13,948 bases of DNA from Burkholderiales bacterium (GTDB taxonomy: Bacteria; Pseudomonadota; Gammaproteobacteria; Burkholderiales; Usitatibacteraceae), in contig JANXWW010000422.1 of the NCBI GenBank assembly GCA_025350945.1, positions 1 to 13,948 of the forward strand, in the 5' to 3' direction. Every line of letters begins with the position of its first letter. The stretch's first letter is position 1. The translations under genes and the position numbers were made by a program. This document shows positions 7,001 through 13,948 of this stretch, piece after piece. The notes beneath the pieces are model-generated. The model was not told the origin of the DNA. It made no database searches and saw nothing but the letters and a program-made list of their open reading frames with translations.

Positions 7001-9592
7001 TTATTCGATGTTGCCACCAGAGTTGCCTGAGCCACCATCGTTATTTCCATTGCCATCTGCGTTTCCTGCACCCGCACCCGCCCCCGCCCCCACACCCGTA
7101 TTTAAACCAGTATGCGTGTTTCTGCGGCCACGGAAAGTACGTCGTGATTTGCCGCGAGGCCGATTGTCAGTGCGGGGTGTTGAGTCTGCACTCGCGTTGG
7201 CCTGATTGGCACCCGCTTCGCCGCCTTCAACGCGATTGCCAGATGCTTCCGTAGCGGATACTGCATCCATCCCGCCCGGATTCAAACCACCATCGCGACG
7301 CGGCCCTGATGAGCGACGTCCGCGCCCACCGCGAGCGTTACCACGGCCGCGATTGCGATTGGCGTTATTGTCAATGGCTGGATCTCCAGTGGCGCTCAGC
7401 GGTGTGTCGATATTGATGCTGCCCATCGAATCGTGAGCGACAAAAGCAGCATTTTCTGCAGCGCCTATCTCGCCCGATACGGCATCGCGTGGAATCTTGT
7501 TGCGCTCGCCACTGCGCGCATTGCGGCGATTGCGATTGTTGGGGCCGCGAATGCCGGTATTGTCGGCAGCAATAATGATGGTGCCATCTGCGTTTGTGCG
7601 CGGGGTTTGATGACGCGAGCGATTGGGATCGCGTTGTCGATTTTGTTCACGGGGCGGACGCGCCTCCCCGCCTTCGCGATTAGTGCGAGCATCACGTCCC
7701 CCGCGTGCGTCGCGACCATCACGCGTATCACGAGCATCACGTAACAGCGCGCGCGGTGCACCCGGTGCCCGCGGCCCGGCATTTTTGCCGCGTGACGACA
7801 ATGGTGTAACGGGACCTTCGACTTTCATGCCCGCAGACGCGAGCACACTGCGAACCTGGCTTTCTTCCAGCTCAATCATCTTGCCACGCAACAGGCGCGG
7901 TGGCAGTTCCACCTTGCCAAAGCGTGTGCGGATTAGTCGTGATACGGTCAAGCCCAGCGACTCAAACATTTTGCGAACTTCGCGATTGCGACCCTCGCGA
8001 ATCACCACGTGATACCACTGATTTACGCCTTCGCCACCACGCTTTTCAATCACATCAAATTTCGCCAATTCATTGCGCGCAAACGTTGCAGGTGCGCTCG
8101 CTGCATTACCCAAAAATCTTGCGTCAATGGGCTGATTTTCGAAAGGGTGATCTTCCACGGGTTGATCGTTAGATAGTAGGTGTTGGGCTGGTTGGTTATC
8201 GAACGGTTGCCGATCTTCATCCTCTTCGGCACGTTGCACATTCCTGTGCTCTTGTGCGTGTTCGACTACGTTTCCGGCGCTTGGTGCAGCGTCTTCTTCC
8301 TCATCAATATCGTAGATGTCATCATCGATCATGTCGTCTTCATCATCGGCATTCATGCGATTAAAACGATCATCGTCATCTTCTACATTCTTGCTATTGC
8401 CTTTGCTGCTTTCCTCGATCTTTACGCCGGTCAGCAATTGCTTCATTTGCTCTTCCGTCAGCTCGCCCAGAATGCGCACCGCATACTCGCGCTCAACCTC
8501 ATACCGCGGATGCATAAAGCGGTTCGCCAACTCGCCGCTGGTGGTAAAAATCAGCAGGCCGGAGGTGTTGATATCGAGCCGCCCGATGGCCACCCATTTG
8601 CCGGTTTCAACGCGCGGCAAATTATCAAATACCGTGATGCGATTGCCCGGATCATTGGTGGTGACAATTTCGCCTTCGGGCTTGTGATAAAGCAGAACGC
8701 GCGGCATGTCTTCGGTAAATTTGAGCTTCACATGGCGCTGATCGATCAATACGTTGTCGCCCGGTGCGACCTGCGTGCCGGTGGTGGCAACAATGCCATT
8801 GACCATCACACGACCAGAGGAAATCATGATTTCCATATCGCGCCGCGAGCCGTGGCCTGATTGCGCCAGCACCTTGTGCAAACGTTCGCGCTTTACATTG
8901 GCGCTTGCAGCGAGCGCCTCGGCAAACTGCCCCGATTTGGCTTCGTCGCCTAAGCGACGTAAATCAGACCCCTGTGTTGGCGAAAATTCTTGCGCAAATG
9001 TATTGGCTGCCGTGATGGCGCTGCCCGTGCGGAACGGTGATTTTTTACCCGTGCTGCCACGGCGTTGTTTGGTACGGCTCGCCCCGCGAGGCGCTGCGTC
9101 TTGATCGGAAATAAACGGGCTGGTGCCAAACGGCGCGGTACCCAAACCCGCACCCACGGCGGCCGGGCCTGGCCCACGCCGCCCCTGTCCACGGCCCTTG
9201 GCTCTATTGGGGTCGCGGCCTTGGCCTGCACCTTGGCCCGCTCCCTCACCCTGCGCACGCTTGCGGCCATCTGCGCCTGTGCGCGTGCCTTGGCCTGCTG
9301 CAGCACCCGCACTGCGCGTCCTGCCACCTGTACCTGCGGCACCAGCGGTACGTGCCTTGCTACCCACGCCGCCACGTGTTCGACGTTTGGCGGTGGTATT
9401 GCCGATGCTGTCGCCGGATAGCACGCTATCTGCCGCTTTGCCGCGGCGTCCCGTGCCCGTCTTGCCGCGGCCCTTGCCTCGTGCGTTTGAGTTTGCGTTT
9501 GCGCTCGAATCGGACGACTCTTTTTCTTCGCCGATAAAGCGCCCGTCCACATAGCCTCGCGCCGGGGCGCGAATCACCGCACGCTTAATCAT
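7001..9592 (-). CDS. rluB: 23S rRNA pseudouridine synthase RluB with long charged extensions
   Basis: An RsuA/RluB-family pseudouridine synthase (E. coli RluB makes pseudouridine 2605 of 23S rRNA). Layout: a basic Arg/Gly/Ala/Gln-rich disordered tail (about 22-190), an S4 RNA-binding domain (about 235-283), a catalytic domain with GRLDINTSGLLIFT (337-350) and catalytic D340, then EGRNREVRKMFESLGLTVSRL (533-553) and a C-terminal basic tail (about 593-863). An acidic, Asp/Glu-rich insertion (about 393-508) splits the catalytic domain between LLTGVKIEE and the AKFDVIEKRGGEGVNQWYHV strand. At 863 residues it is about three times the compact enterobacterial enzyme. Long tails are common in betaproteobacterial RluB, but the internal acidic insert is less expected. 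The ATG overlaps the scpB stop (ATGA) and has GGAG at 9600-9603. Confidence 0.95.
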   Translation of the reverse strand: MIKRAVIRAPARGYVDGRFIGEEKESSDSSANANSNARGKGRGKTGTGRRGKAADSVLSGDSIGNTTAKRRTRGGVGSKARTAGAAGTGGRTRSAGAAAGQGTRTGADGRKRAQGEGAGQGAGQGRDPNRAKGRGQGRRGPGPAAVGAGLGTAPFGTSPFISDQDAAPRGASRTKQRRGSTGKKSPFRTGSAITAANTFAQEFSPTQGSDLRRLGDEAKSGQFAEALAASANVKRERLHKVLAQSGHGSRRDMEIMISSGRVMVNGIVATTGTQVAPGDNVLIDQRHVKLKFTEDMPRVLLYHKPEGEIVTTNDPGNRITVFDNLPRVETGKWVAIGRLDINTSGLLIFTTSGELANRFMHPRYEVEREYAVRILGELTEEQMKQLLTGVKIEESSKGNSKNVEDDDDRFNRMNADDEDDMIDDDIYDIDEEEDAAPSAGNVVEHAQEHRNVQRAEEDEDRQPFDNQPAQHLLSNDQPVEDHPFENQPIDARFLGNAASAPATFARNELAKFDVIEKRGGEGVNQWYHVVIREGRNREVRKMFESLGLTVSRLIRTRFGKVELPPRLLRGKMIELEESQVRSVLASAGMKVEGPVTPLSSRGKNAGPRAPGAPRALLRDARDTRDGRDARGGRDARTNREGGEARPPREQNRQRDPNRSRHQTPRTNADGTIIIAADNTGIRGPNNRNRRNARSGERNKIPRDAVSGEIGAAENAAFVAHDSMGSINIDTPLSATGDPAIDNNANRNRGRGNARGGRGRRSSGPRRDGGLNPGGMDAVSATEASGNRVEGGEAGANQANASADSTPRTDNRPRGKSRRTFRGRRNTHTGLNTGVGAGAGAGAGNADGNGNNDGGSGNSGGNIE
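7071..7097 (-). repeat. Five-tract G-quadruplex motif in the rluB coding strand
   Basis: Read on the minus (coding) strand, five G runs of 3, 5, 5, 3 and 3 bases are separated by loops of 3, 1, 1 and 3 bases. It encodes the Gly-Val/Gly-Ala alternation near residues 832-843. Because it is on the coding strand, it would also be present in the mRNA, just upstream of the stop and terminator. Folding is predicted from the pattern only. Confidence 0.7.
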
Positions 9593-10599
9593 GATGTTGC
9601 TCCGGGTTCTTGCCGATGATTTTCATGTTCCTCGCCTGCGCTTTCCGGGGTCTCGTTCTCGTTCTGACCCGCACTCTCATTACTTGCGTTTTCGTTTCTT
9701 GTGTTTTTGTTTCTTGTGTCTTCGTCTGCATCGATATTCTGGGTCGTGGAATTTTTTTCTTCTGCTGATACAGGGATGCCACCCTCAACCTGTGCAACAC
9801 CTGGTAATGCAAGTGTTTCGTCACGTGTCGTTTCGTCACCTCTCTCGGCACCCGCATGCAACGCCGCGCCTGCCTGCGACATATCCAGTGTGGCTTGCAG
9901 TTCGTGCAATGCCGGCAATTCATCCAGCGTAAGCAGATTCAGATCATCCAGAAAGTGTTTGGTGGTGGCAAAAAGAGCGGGGCGGCCAGGCGCGTCCTTG
10001 TGACCAATTTCATCGATCCAGCCGCGATCTTCTAGCGTTTTTAAAATATGCGGCGAAACGGCCACGCCACGAATATCTTCAATATCGCTGCGGGTGACGG
10101 GCTGGCGATAGGCAATAATCGCCATCGTTTCCAGCACAGCGCGCGAATATTTGGGCGGTTTTTCGTTGGCGAGGCGATCAATATATTTTTGATAATCCGG
10201 CTTGACGCGAAAGCGATAACCGCTCGCGACAATCGCCAATTCAACACTGCGTTCTGCCCATTCGGCGCGCAGCTCATCAAGCAAATTGCGTAAAATATCG
10301 GCATTCAATTCGCCCTCGAATATTTTCTTCAGTTCTTGCAGAGGCATTGGCTCAGAAGCGGCCAACAGCGCTGCTTCCAGCCCGCGCTTGGCTTCATTAA
10401 GATCGATCGCGGGCTGCATTGAAACAGGCTGCATTTCGGTCAGCTCGTGACCGGCCTCAACGCCCACCGCGTCTGTATTCTCATCGGTGGCGGGTGGCAC
10501 AATAGTGAGCGCCGCTTGCGGCGTAGGAGCTGCTTCTGGTTCATTCGCATGCGGAATGGCATCAGCAGTTTTATTCAAATTTTGGTTTTCATTCGACAT
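9589..10599 (-). CDS. scpB: Segregation and condensation protein B (ScpB)
   Basis: ScpB is a cytoplasmic winged-helix kleisin-associated protein that binds ScpA in the SMC-ScpAB condensin complex for chromosome segregation. The core spans about residues 68-235 of 336. It has two winged-helix units, including LETMAIIAYRQPVTRSDIED (156-175), ILKTLEDRGWIDEIGHKDAPG (185-205) and GRPALFATTKHFLDDL (205-220). The core is flanked by a Pro/Ala/Glu-rich N-terminus of about 65 residues and an Asn/Glu-rich polar tail (about 283-336) with a 15-base repeat. I chose the ATG at 10599. A TTG at 10647 would add 16 residues but has no ribosome binding site. The end overlaps rluB by four bases, and 144 bases separate it from scpA. 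Confidence 0.93.
   Translation of the reverse strand: MSNENQNLNKTADAIPHANEPEAAPTPQAALTIVPPATDENTDAVGVEAGHELTEMQPVSMQPAIDLNEAKRGLEAALLAASEPMPLQELKKIFEGELNADILRNLLDELRAEWAERSVELAIVASGYRFRVKPDYQKYIDRLANEKPPKYSRAVLETMAIIAYRQPVTRSDIEDIRGVAVSPHILKTLEDRGWIDEIGHKDAPGRPALFATTKHFLDDLNLLTLDELPALHELQATLDMSQAGAALHAGAERGDETTRDETLALPGVAQVEGGIPVSAEEKNSTTQNIDADEDTRNKNTRNENASNESAGQNENETPESAGEEHENHRQEPGATS
9688..9717 (-). repeat. 15-base tandem repeat in the scpB tail
   Basis: GTTTTCGTTTCTTGT (9688-9702) and GTTTTTGTTTCTTGT (9703-9717) differ at one base, and a decayed partial third copy follows from 9718. The repeat encodes alternating Thr-Arg-Asn-Lys/Glu-Asn units in the polar C-terminal tail, and the period preserves the frame. 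Confidence 0.75.
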
Positions 10600-10743
10600 C
10601 TTGTTTATCACTTCAAAAACGGTTTCGCAGCAACCCTCGGGCTGCAATTGGAGGCTGCTACTGGATTAAAAATTTTAGGTTTGCATGCGAAGAGAAAAAT
10701 GCGAGCAACATGCGTAGATGCATTATTTGACATTGCATGACAA
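10600..10743 (-). other. scpA-scpB intergenic gap
   Basis: This is the only real gap inside the trpS-to-rluB operon. It holds no convincing ORF. On the minus strand it contains two ATGCAA words (one near 10735, one near 10680) and a weak bulged hairpin (GCAGCCC...GG-TT-GCTGC, about 10626-10644). There is no good -35/-10 pair and no U tract. Its role, if any, is unknown. Confidence 0.4.
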
Positions 10744-11634
10744 TTAACTGCTTGCTGCTTCCAGCAGTGGCGCATCGCTCTCGCGCAGCCGGACATAAAT
10801 CGGTTCAAACGGTGACGATTGGGTAATATCAAGCAGGGACTCGCGCGCCATTTCCAGCACTGCGAGGAATGTCACCACCACAACTGCGACGCCTTCTTCT
10901 GGCGTGAACAGTTCATCAAACTTCAAAAAGCCTTTCCCTTTCAGTTCGCGCAAAATGCGGCTCATATGTGCGCGCACTGAAAGTTCTTCGCGGCCCACAC
11001 GGTGTTTTTGCGTGGCTTTCGCGCGATTCAAAATGACGCGCCAGGCTTCGGTTAAATCTGCAACCAATACAGTTGGAACCCGCTTCACCAGACTTTGTTC
11101 AACCAACACATCCACAATCGAAAAATCGCGATCTTTGCGCGGCATCGAATCGATGGCGAGTGCGGCAGCTTTCATCTGTTCATAATCGAGCAGGCGGCGA
11201 ATCAGTTCAGCGCGCGGGTCCAGTCCTTCGGCTTCATTTTCTTTCGGCGGGCGTGGCAACAACATCCGCGTTTTAATTTCGATCAACATCGCCGCCATCA
11301 GCAAATATTCGCCCGCGAGTTCAAGCTGCGTATCTTTCATCGCTTCAATATATTTCATGTATTGGCGCGTTAATTCCGCCATTGGGATATCGAGAATATC
11401 CACCGAGTGCTTGCGAATCAGATAAAGCAATAAATCAAGCGGGCCTTCAAATTGTTCCAGAATGATGGACAGCGCATCCGGCGGAATAAATAAATCCGTC
11501 GGCATTTCGGTCATCACTTCGCCGCGAATACGGGCGATCGGCATCTGCATGTCAAGCGATGGTTGCGACTGATGTTGTGCCGCGTGTTCGCTTGAGTGCG
11601 CACCTGAGTGCGCAGCTGTCATGTGCGTGCTCAT
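10744..11634 (-). CDS. scpA: Segregation and condensation protein A (ScpA, kleisin)
   Basis: ScpA is the kleisin subunit that bridges the SMC dimer and recruits ScpB. The N-terminal SMC-binding domain begins with FEGPLDLLLYLIRKHSVDIL (62-81), followed by AGEYLLMAAMLIEIKTRMLL (107-126). A middle linker follows, and a C-terminal winged-helix domain (about 225-285) contains FLKFDELFTPEEG and VVVTFLAVLEMAR. It is 296 residues long. The first 30 or so residues are a His/Ala/Ser-rich non-conserved leader with a two-copy 12-base repeat (11593-11604, 11605-11616). The ATG overlaps the esterase stop (ATGA, 11631-11634), suggesting translational coupling, and there is only a weak GAAG upstream. A later Met (residue 41 or 44) could also start a family-like protein. 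Confidence 0.94.
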   Translation of the reverse strand: MSTHMTAAHSGAHSSEHAAQHQSQPSLDMQMPIARIRGEVMTEMPTDLFIPPDALSIILEQFEGPLDLLLYLIRKHSVDILDIPMAELTRQYMKYIEAMKDTQLELAGEYLLMAAMLIEIKTRMLLPRPPKENEAEGLDPRAELIRRLLDYEQMKAAALAIDSMPRKDRDFSIVDVLVEQSLVKRVPTVLVADLTEAWRVILNRAKATQKHRVGREELSVRAHMSRILRELKGKGFLKFDELFTPEEGVAVVVVTFLAVLEMARESLLDITQSSPFEPIYVRLRESDAPLLEAASS

Positions 11635-12590
11635 TTTGCTTCGGGGTACATTAATTTAATTGCTGCGGCGGCCATGGCTGCATTGTCGTGTGCGACGCCG
11701 CGCACGACTTGCAACTGCCACGGAAGGCTCACATTCAGTCGCTGTGAAGCACGTCTGGCATTCTCGAAAAAATTTTGTCCGCGAGCATAGCGATTCAAAC
11801 CGGTCAAATTGGCACCTGCCGTTTTATTCAGATTGGGATCATTCGGGTCCGTGTCTTTATCGCCCAACATCAATATAAAAGGGCGGCTCAACGCTGCCTT
11901 GGTGCGCGCTTCATTAATTGTCGAACCGCTGGTGTTGTACGGATATTTAAACTGCGCCGCAAACAACATGCCCCATTCGAATTCGGTATACCAGCCTGGA
12001 TTTGCTGCGATGATTGGGCTGGCACGATGCTGCGGATTAAACAAATGCATGCGATGCACAAACTGTCCGCCTGCTGAATGACCAAACATGCGGTACGTTT
12101 CGGCGCCAAAACCGTAGCGTGATTTCAATTCATCAAACAAATGTTCGGGCACGGCGAATGCCCATTTGTTCGCATCTTTTTCAGTGGTTGTGCGGCCAAG
12201 AATGTAATCCTCATCTTCGGGAAAATATTGGCGGCTGAATTCTGGCGTGATGACAATAAATTTTTTCTCTTTCGCAAACGCCACCCAGTTATCAAGATAT
12301 TCCTCGCCGTTTCTTTTCACGCCATGCATCACAAATTGCAGCGGGCATGTCGTGTCACAGGTTTCGGGCACGAACATCCAGATTTTTACGGGACGTGTGG
12401 CATCACCTTTTTTATCAATGAATTCAAATTGCGATTTACCAACGGGCAATTTAACGGGCTCTGCGCGATTAGCGGTAGGTGCAACTACAGGTGCAGACGC
12501 ATTAGCATTTGTGGCGGGAGCAGGTGGCGTTGTAGCCGCACAAGAAGCCAAAACAAAAGCAGAAAAAAATGCTGAACAAATTAATCTCAT
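11631..12590 (-). CDS. Putative secreted lipoprotein esterase (alpha/beta hydrolase, PHB-depolymerase-like)
   Basis: A 319-residue hydrolase with a lipoprotein signal peptide: MRLICSAFFSAFVLASC, where LASC is the lipobox and C17 the lipidated Cys. An Ala/Pro/Thr/Asn-rich tether (18-45) follows. The body shows an oxyanion-hole HG (89-90), a nucleophile elbow GHSAGG (170-175) with S172, a candidate acid in MLGDKDTDP (D244 or D246) and H301 in GVAHDNAAM. C78/C82 may form a disulphide. The elbow and layout resemble esterase/PHB-depolymerase-like proteins, but the substrate is unknown. It should sit on the periplasmic face of a membrane. It overlaps trpS and scpA by four bases each, an odd location for a secreted enzyme. 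Confidence 0.85.
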   Translation of the reverse strand: MRLICSAFFSAFVLASCAATTPPAPATNANASAPVVAPTANRAEPVKLPVGKSQFEFIDKKGDATRPVKIWMFVPETCDTTCPLQFVMHGVKRNGEEYLDNWVAFAKEKKFIVITPEFSRQYFPEDEDYILGRTTTEKDANKWAFAVPEHLFDELKSRYGFGAETYRMFGHSAGGQFVHRMHLFNPQHRASPIIAANPGWYTEFEWGMLFAAQFKYPYNTSGSTINEARTKAALSRPFILMLGDKDTDPNDPNLNKTAGANLTGLNRYARGQNFFENARRASQRLNVSLPWQLQVVRGVAHDNAAMAAAAIKLMYPEAK

Positions 12591-13795
12591 CGGTAATTCA
12601 ATCCCATTGCATCGCGCACATCGCGCATTGTTTCTTCAGCCGTATCGCGCGCTTTTTCGCAGCCATCGGCAATAATATTTTTGACCAAAGTCGGGTCTTC
12701 TTCGAACGGTGCCGCGCGCTCGCGCATCGGCTTTAATTCAGCGATGATGGCCTCAATAACCGGCTGCTTGCATTCCAGACAACCAATGCCTGCGCTCTTG
12801 CAACCAGCTACCACCCAATCGCGAACCGTTTGCTCTGAATAGACTTGGTGCAGCGTCCATACCGGGCATTTTTCAGGATCGCCCGGGTCAGTCCGGCGCA
12901 CGCGTGCAGGATCAGTCGGCATCTTGCGAACTTTGGTCGTGATTGCATCCGGCGTATCGCGCATGTCAATGGTATTGCCATAGCTCTTGGACATTTTCTG
13001 TCCATCCAGGCCGATCAATTTTGCGGTCGGCGTGAGCACCGCTTGTGGCTCAGGCAGAATAACTTTGCCACCACCTTCGAGGAAACCAAACAGGCGCTCA
13101 CGGTCTCCCATCGACAAATTTTGCACGTCGCCCAACAAATCGCGCGCCGCTTCCAGCGCGGCATCATCACCCTCTTGCTGATATTTGGTGCGTAATTCGT
13201 TATAGAGTTTGGCTTTTTTCGAGCCGAGCTTTTTGACGGCCGCTTCGGCTTTTTCTTCAAAGCCTTTTTCGCGCCCGAATAAATGATTGAATCGCCGCGC
13301 GATCTCGCGTGTGAGTTCAATATGCGAAACCTGATCCTCACCCACCGGCACGCTATTCGCGCGATAAATCAAAATATCCGCCGCCTGCATTAACGGATAA
13401 CCCAGAAAGCCATAGGTGGTTAAATCGCGACCATACTGCGCCTGCTTTTCCACCTGATCTTTATATGTCGGCACGCGTTCCAGCCAGGAAATTGGCGTGA
13501 AAAACGATAGCAGCAGCGTGAGTTCCGCATGCTGGGGCACTTTGGATTGCACGAATAATGTTGCCTGCGATGGATCAACGCCCGCCGCTATCCAGTCCGT
13601 CACGGTGTCGTAGGTGTATTGCTCAATCACCTCGGGTGTTTCGTAGTGGGTGGTCAGCGCGTGCCAGTCGGCGACAAAAAAGAAGCACGGGTATTCGTGC
13701 TGCATCTTCGCCCAATTTTTTAACGCGCCATGATAATGGCCTAAATGCAAACGCCCGGTGGGGCGCATGCCGGATAAAACGCGGTCAGGAAACAT
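12587..13795 (-). CDS. trpS: Tryptophan--tRNA ligase (TrpRS), long form
   Basis: A class I aminoacyl-tRNA synthetase that charges tRNA-Trp with tryptophan using ATP. The HIGH-like motif is HLGH (17-20) after GMRPTGRL, and the KMSKS motif is at 267-271. MQAADILIYRANSVPVGEDQ (136-155) lines the tryptophan and ATP sites. The protein has 402 residues against about 335 in E. coli. The excess is a charged Lys/Glu/Ala-rich segment at about 178-243 between GREKGFEEKAEAAVKKLG and the region before KMSKS, a form I associate with betaproteobacteria. The start gives the usual MFPDRVLSGMRPTG opening, although no Shine-Dalgarno is visible. The stop overlaps the esterase start (ATGA, 12587-12590). It is first in the operon. 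Confidence 0.96.
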   Translation of the reverse strand: MFPDRVLSGMRPTGRLHLGHYHGALKNWAKMQHEYPCFFFVADWHALTTHYETPEVIEQYTYDTVTDWIAAGVDPSQATLFVQSKVPQHAELTLLLSFFTPISWLERVPTYKDQVEKQAQYGRDLTTYGFLGYPLMQAADILIYRANSVPVGEDQVSHIELTREIARRFNHLFGREKGFEEKAEAAVKKLGSKKAKLYNELRTKYQQEGDDAALEAARDLLGDVQNLSMGDRERLFGFLEGGGKVILPEPQAVLTPTAKLIGLDGQKMSKSYGNTIDMRDTPDAITTKVRKMPTDPARVRRTDPGDPEKCPVWTLHQVYSEQTVRDWVVAGCKSAGIGCLECKQPVIEAIIAELKPMRERAAPFEEDPTLVKNIIADGCEKARDTAEETMRDVRDAMGLNYR

Positions 13796-13851
13796 ACGGA
13801 GGGATCAAACCCTTTTAGTCACAAACACAGGCAAATTTTGCGTGTCAGTAA

Positions 13852-13879
13852 ATGATAAATAAGTTAATTAGGTGAACAA
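13852..13879 (-). promoter_or_regulatory. Candidate sigma-70 promoter for the trpS operon
   Basis: On the minus strand, TTGTTC (13874-13879) and TATCAT (13852-13857) are separated by 16 bases in an AT-rich stretch upstream of trpS. This would give a leader of roughly 50 bases. It rests on a partial consensus match only. The remaining bases to the window's right edge (13880-13948) show no recognisable gene. Confidence 0.4.
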
Positions 13880-13948
13880 GTTGGACATTCAATCAATGAT
13901 GCCAAGATCATCGCGACGGGATTCAAACTATCAGGTCGCAAGCAATGA

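Noticed and set aside
7433..8012. Plus-strand open frames opposite the rluB 3' half
   Set aside because: They lie antisense to a well-supported gene, are low complexity and show no start signals.
9123..9554. Plus-strand open frames across 9065-9554 opposite rluB
   Set aside because: Their sequences are Pro/Ala/Cys-rich mirror products of the GC-rich Arg/Gly repeats in the rluB 5' region, with no ribosome binding site or recognisable domain.
10600..10647. TTG start giving ScpB 16 more residues
   Set aside because: No ribosome binding site. The ATG at 10599 opens a typical polar N-terminus.
13914..13940. GCGAC...GTCGC inverted repeat near the right edge
   Set aside because: Only a five-base stem with a long loop; expected by chance.
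13880..13948. Possible 3' end of another minus-strand gene at the right edge
   Set aside because: All three minus frames have stops here (for example at 13931-13933), but the few residues visible match nothing I can name.
1..13948. CRISPR arrays, tRNAs, transposases, phage genes or a defence island
   Set aside because: No regularly spaced repeats, cloverleaf sequences or recognisable mobile or defence proteins were seen on either strand.

Overview
The window is ordinary-looking proteobacterial chromosome, most likely betaproteobacterial (Burkholderiales-like). The basis is the gene set and order: trpS-(esterase)-scpA-scpB-rluB, dapE-prmB, a TctBA transporter pair, a long-form TrpRS with an extra segment of about 65 residues, and an RluB with very long charged tails. 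This taxonomic call is inference from gene content; there is no rRNA in the window. Coding density is high, no gene-free stretch exceeds 300 bases, and I see no tRNA, insertion sequence, integrase or CRISPR array.

Layout. (1) Positions 27-2054, minus strand: tctB-tctA, membrane subunits of a tripartite tricarboxylate transporter, closed by a strong hairpin terminator at the left edge. No tctC is present. (2) 2231-3166, minus strand: an Asp-nucleophile alpha/beta hydrolase of the haloacetate/fluoroacetate dehalogenase family. (3) 3269-4159, plus strand: an EamA-type transporter, divergent from the hydrolase. (4) 4314-6960, plus strand: a tight cluster of a DUF962/Mpo1-like membrane protein, dapE (lysine/diaminopimelate synthesis) and prmB (ribosomal protein L3 glutamine methyltransferase). 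A bidirectional hairpin terminator at 6966-6995 separates it from the converging operon. (5) 7001-13795, minus strand: trpS, a lipoprotein esterase, scpA, scpB and rluB. Three of the four junctions are 4-base ATGA overlaps; the exception is a 144-base scpA-scpB gap.

The genes are mostly housekeeping: translation (trpS, prmB, rluB), chromosome segregation (scpA/scpB, partners of SMC) and cell-wall/lysine precursor synthesis (dapE). The accessory part is the left third (transporters and hydrolase).

I do not see a convincing undescribed multi-gene system. The most unusual signals are: RluB of 863 residues, with a roughly 110-residue acidic insertion inside its catalytic domain and basic Arg/Gly-rich tails; a five-tract G-quadruplex motif in the coding strand near the rluB 3' end; a dehalogenase-family enzyme with Trp in place of the halide-pocket His and a 12-base tandem repeat in its N-terminus; recurring short in-frame repeats in disordered ends of four genes; and an esterase lipoprotein wedged between trpS and scpA.
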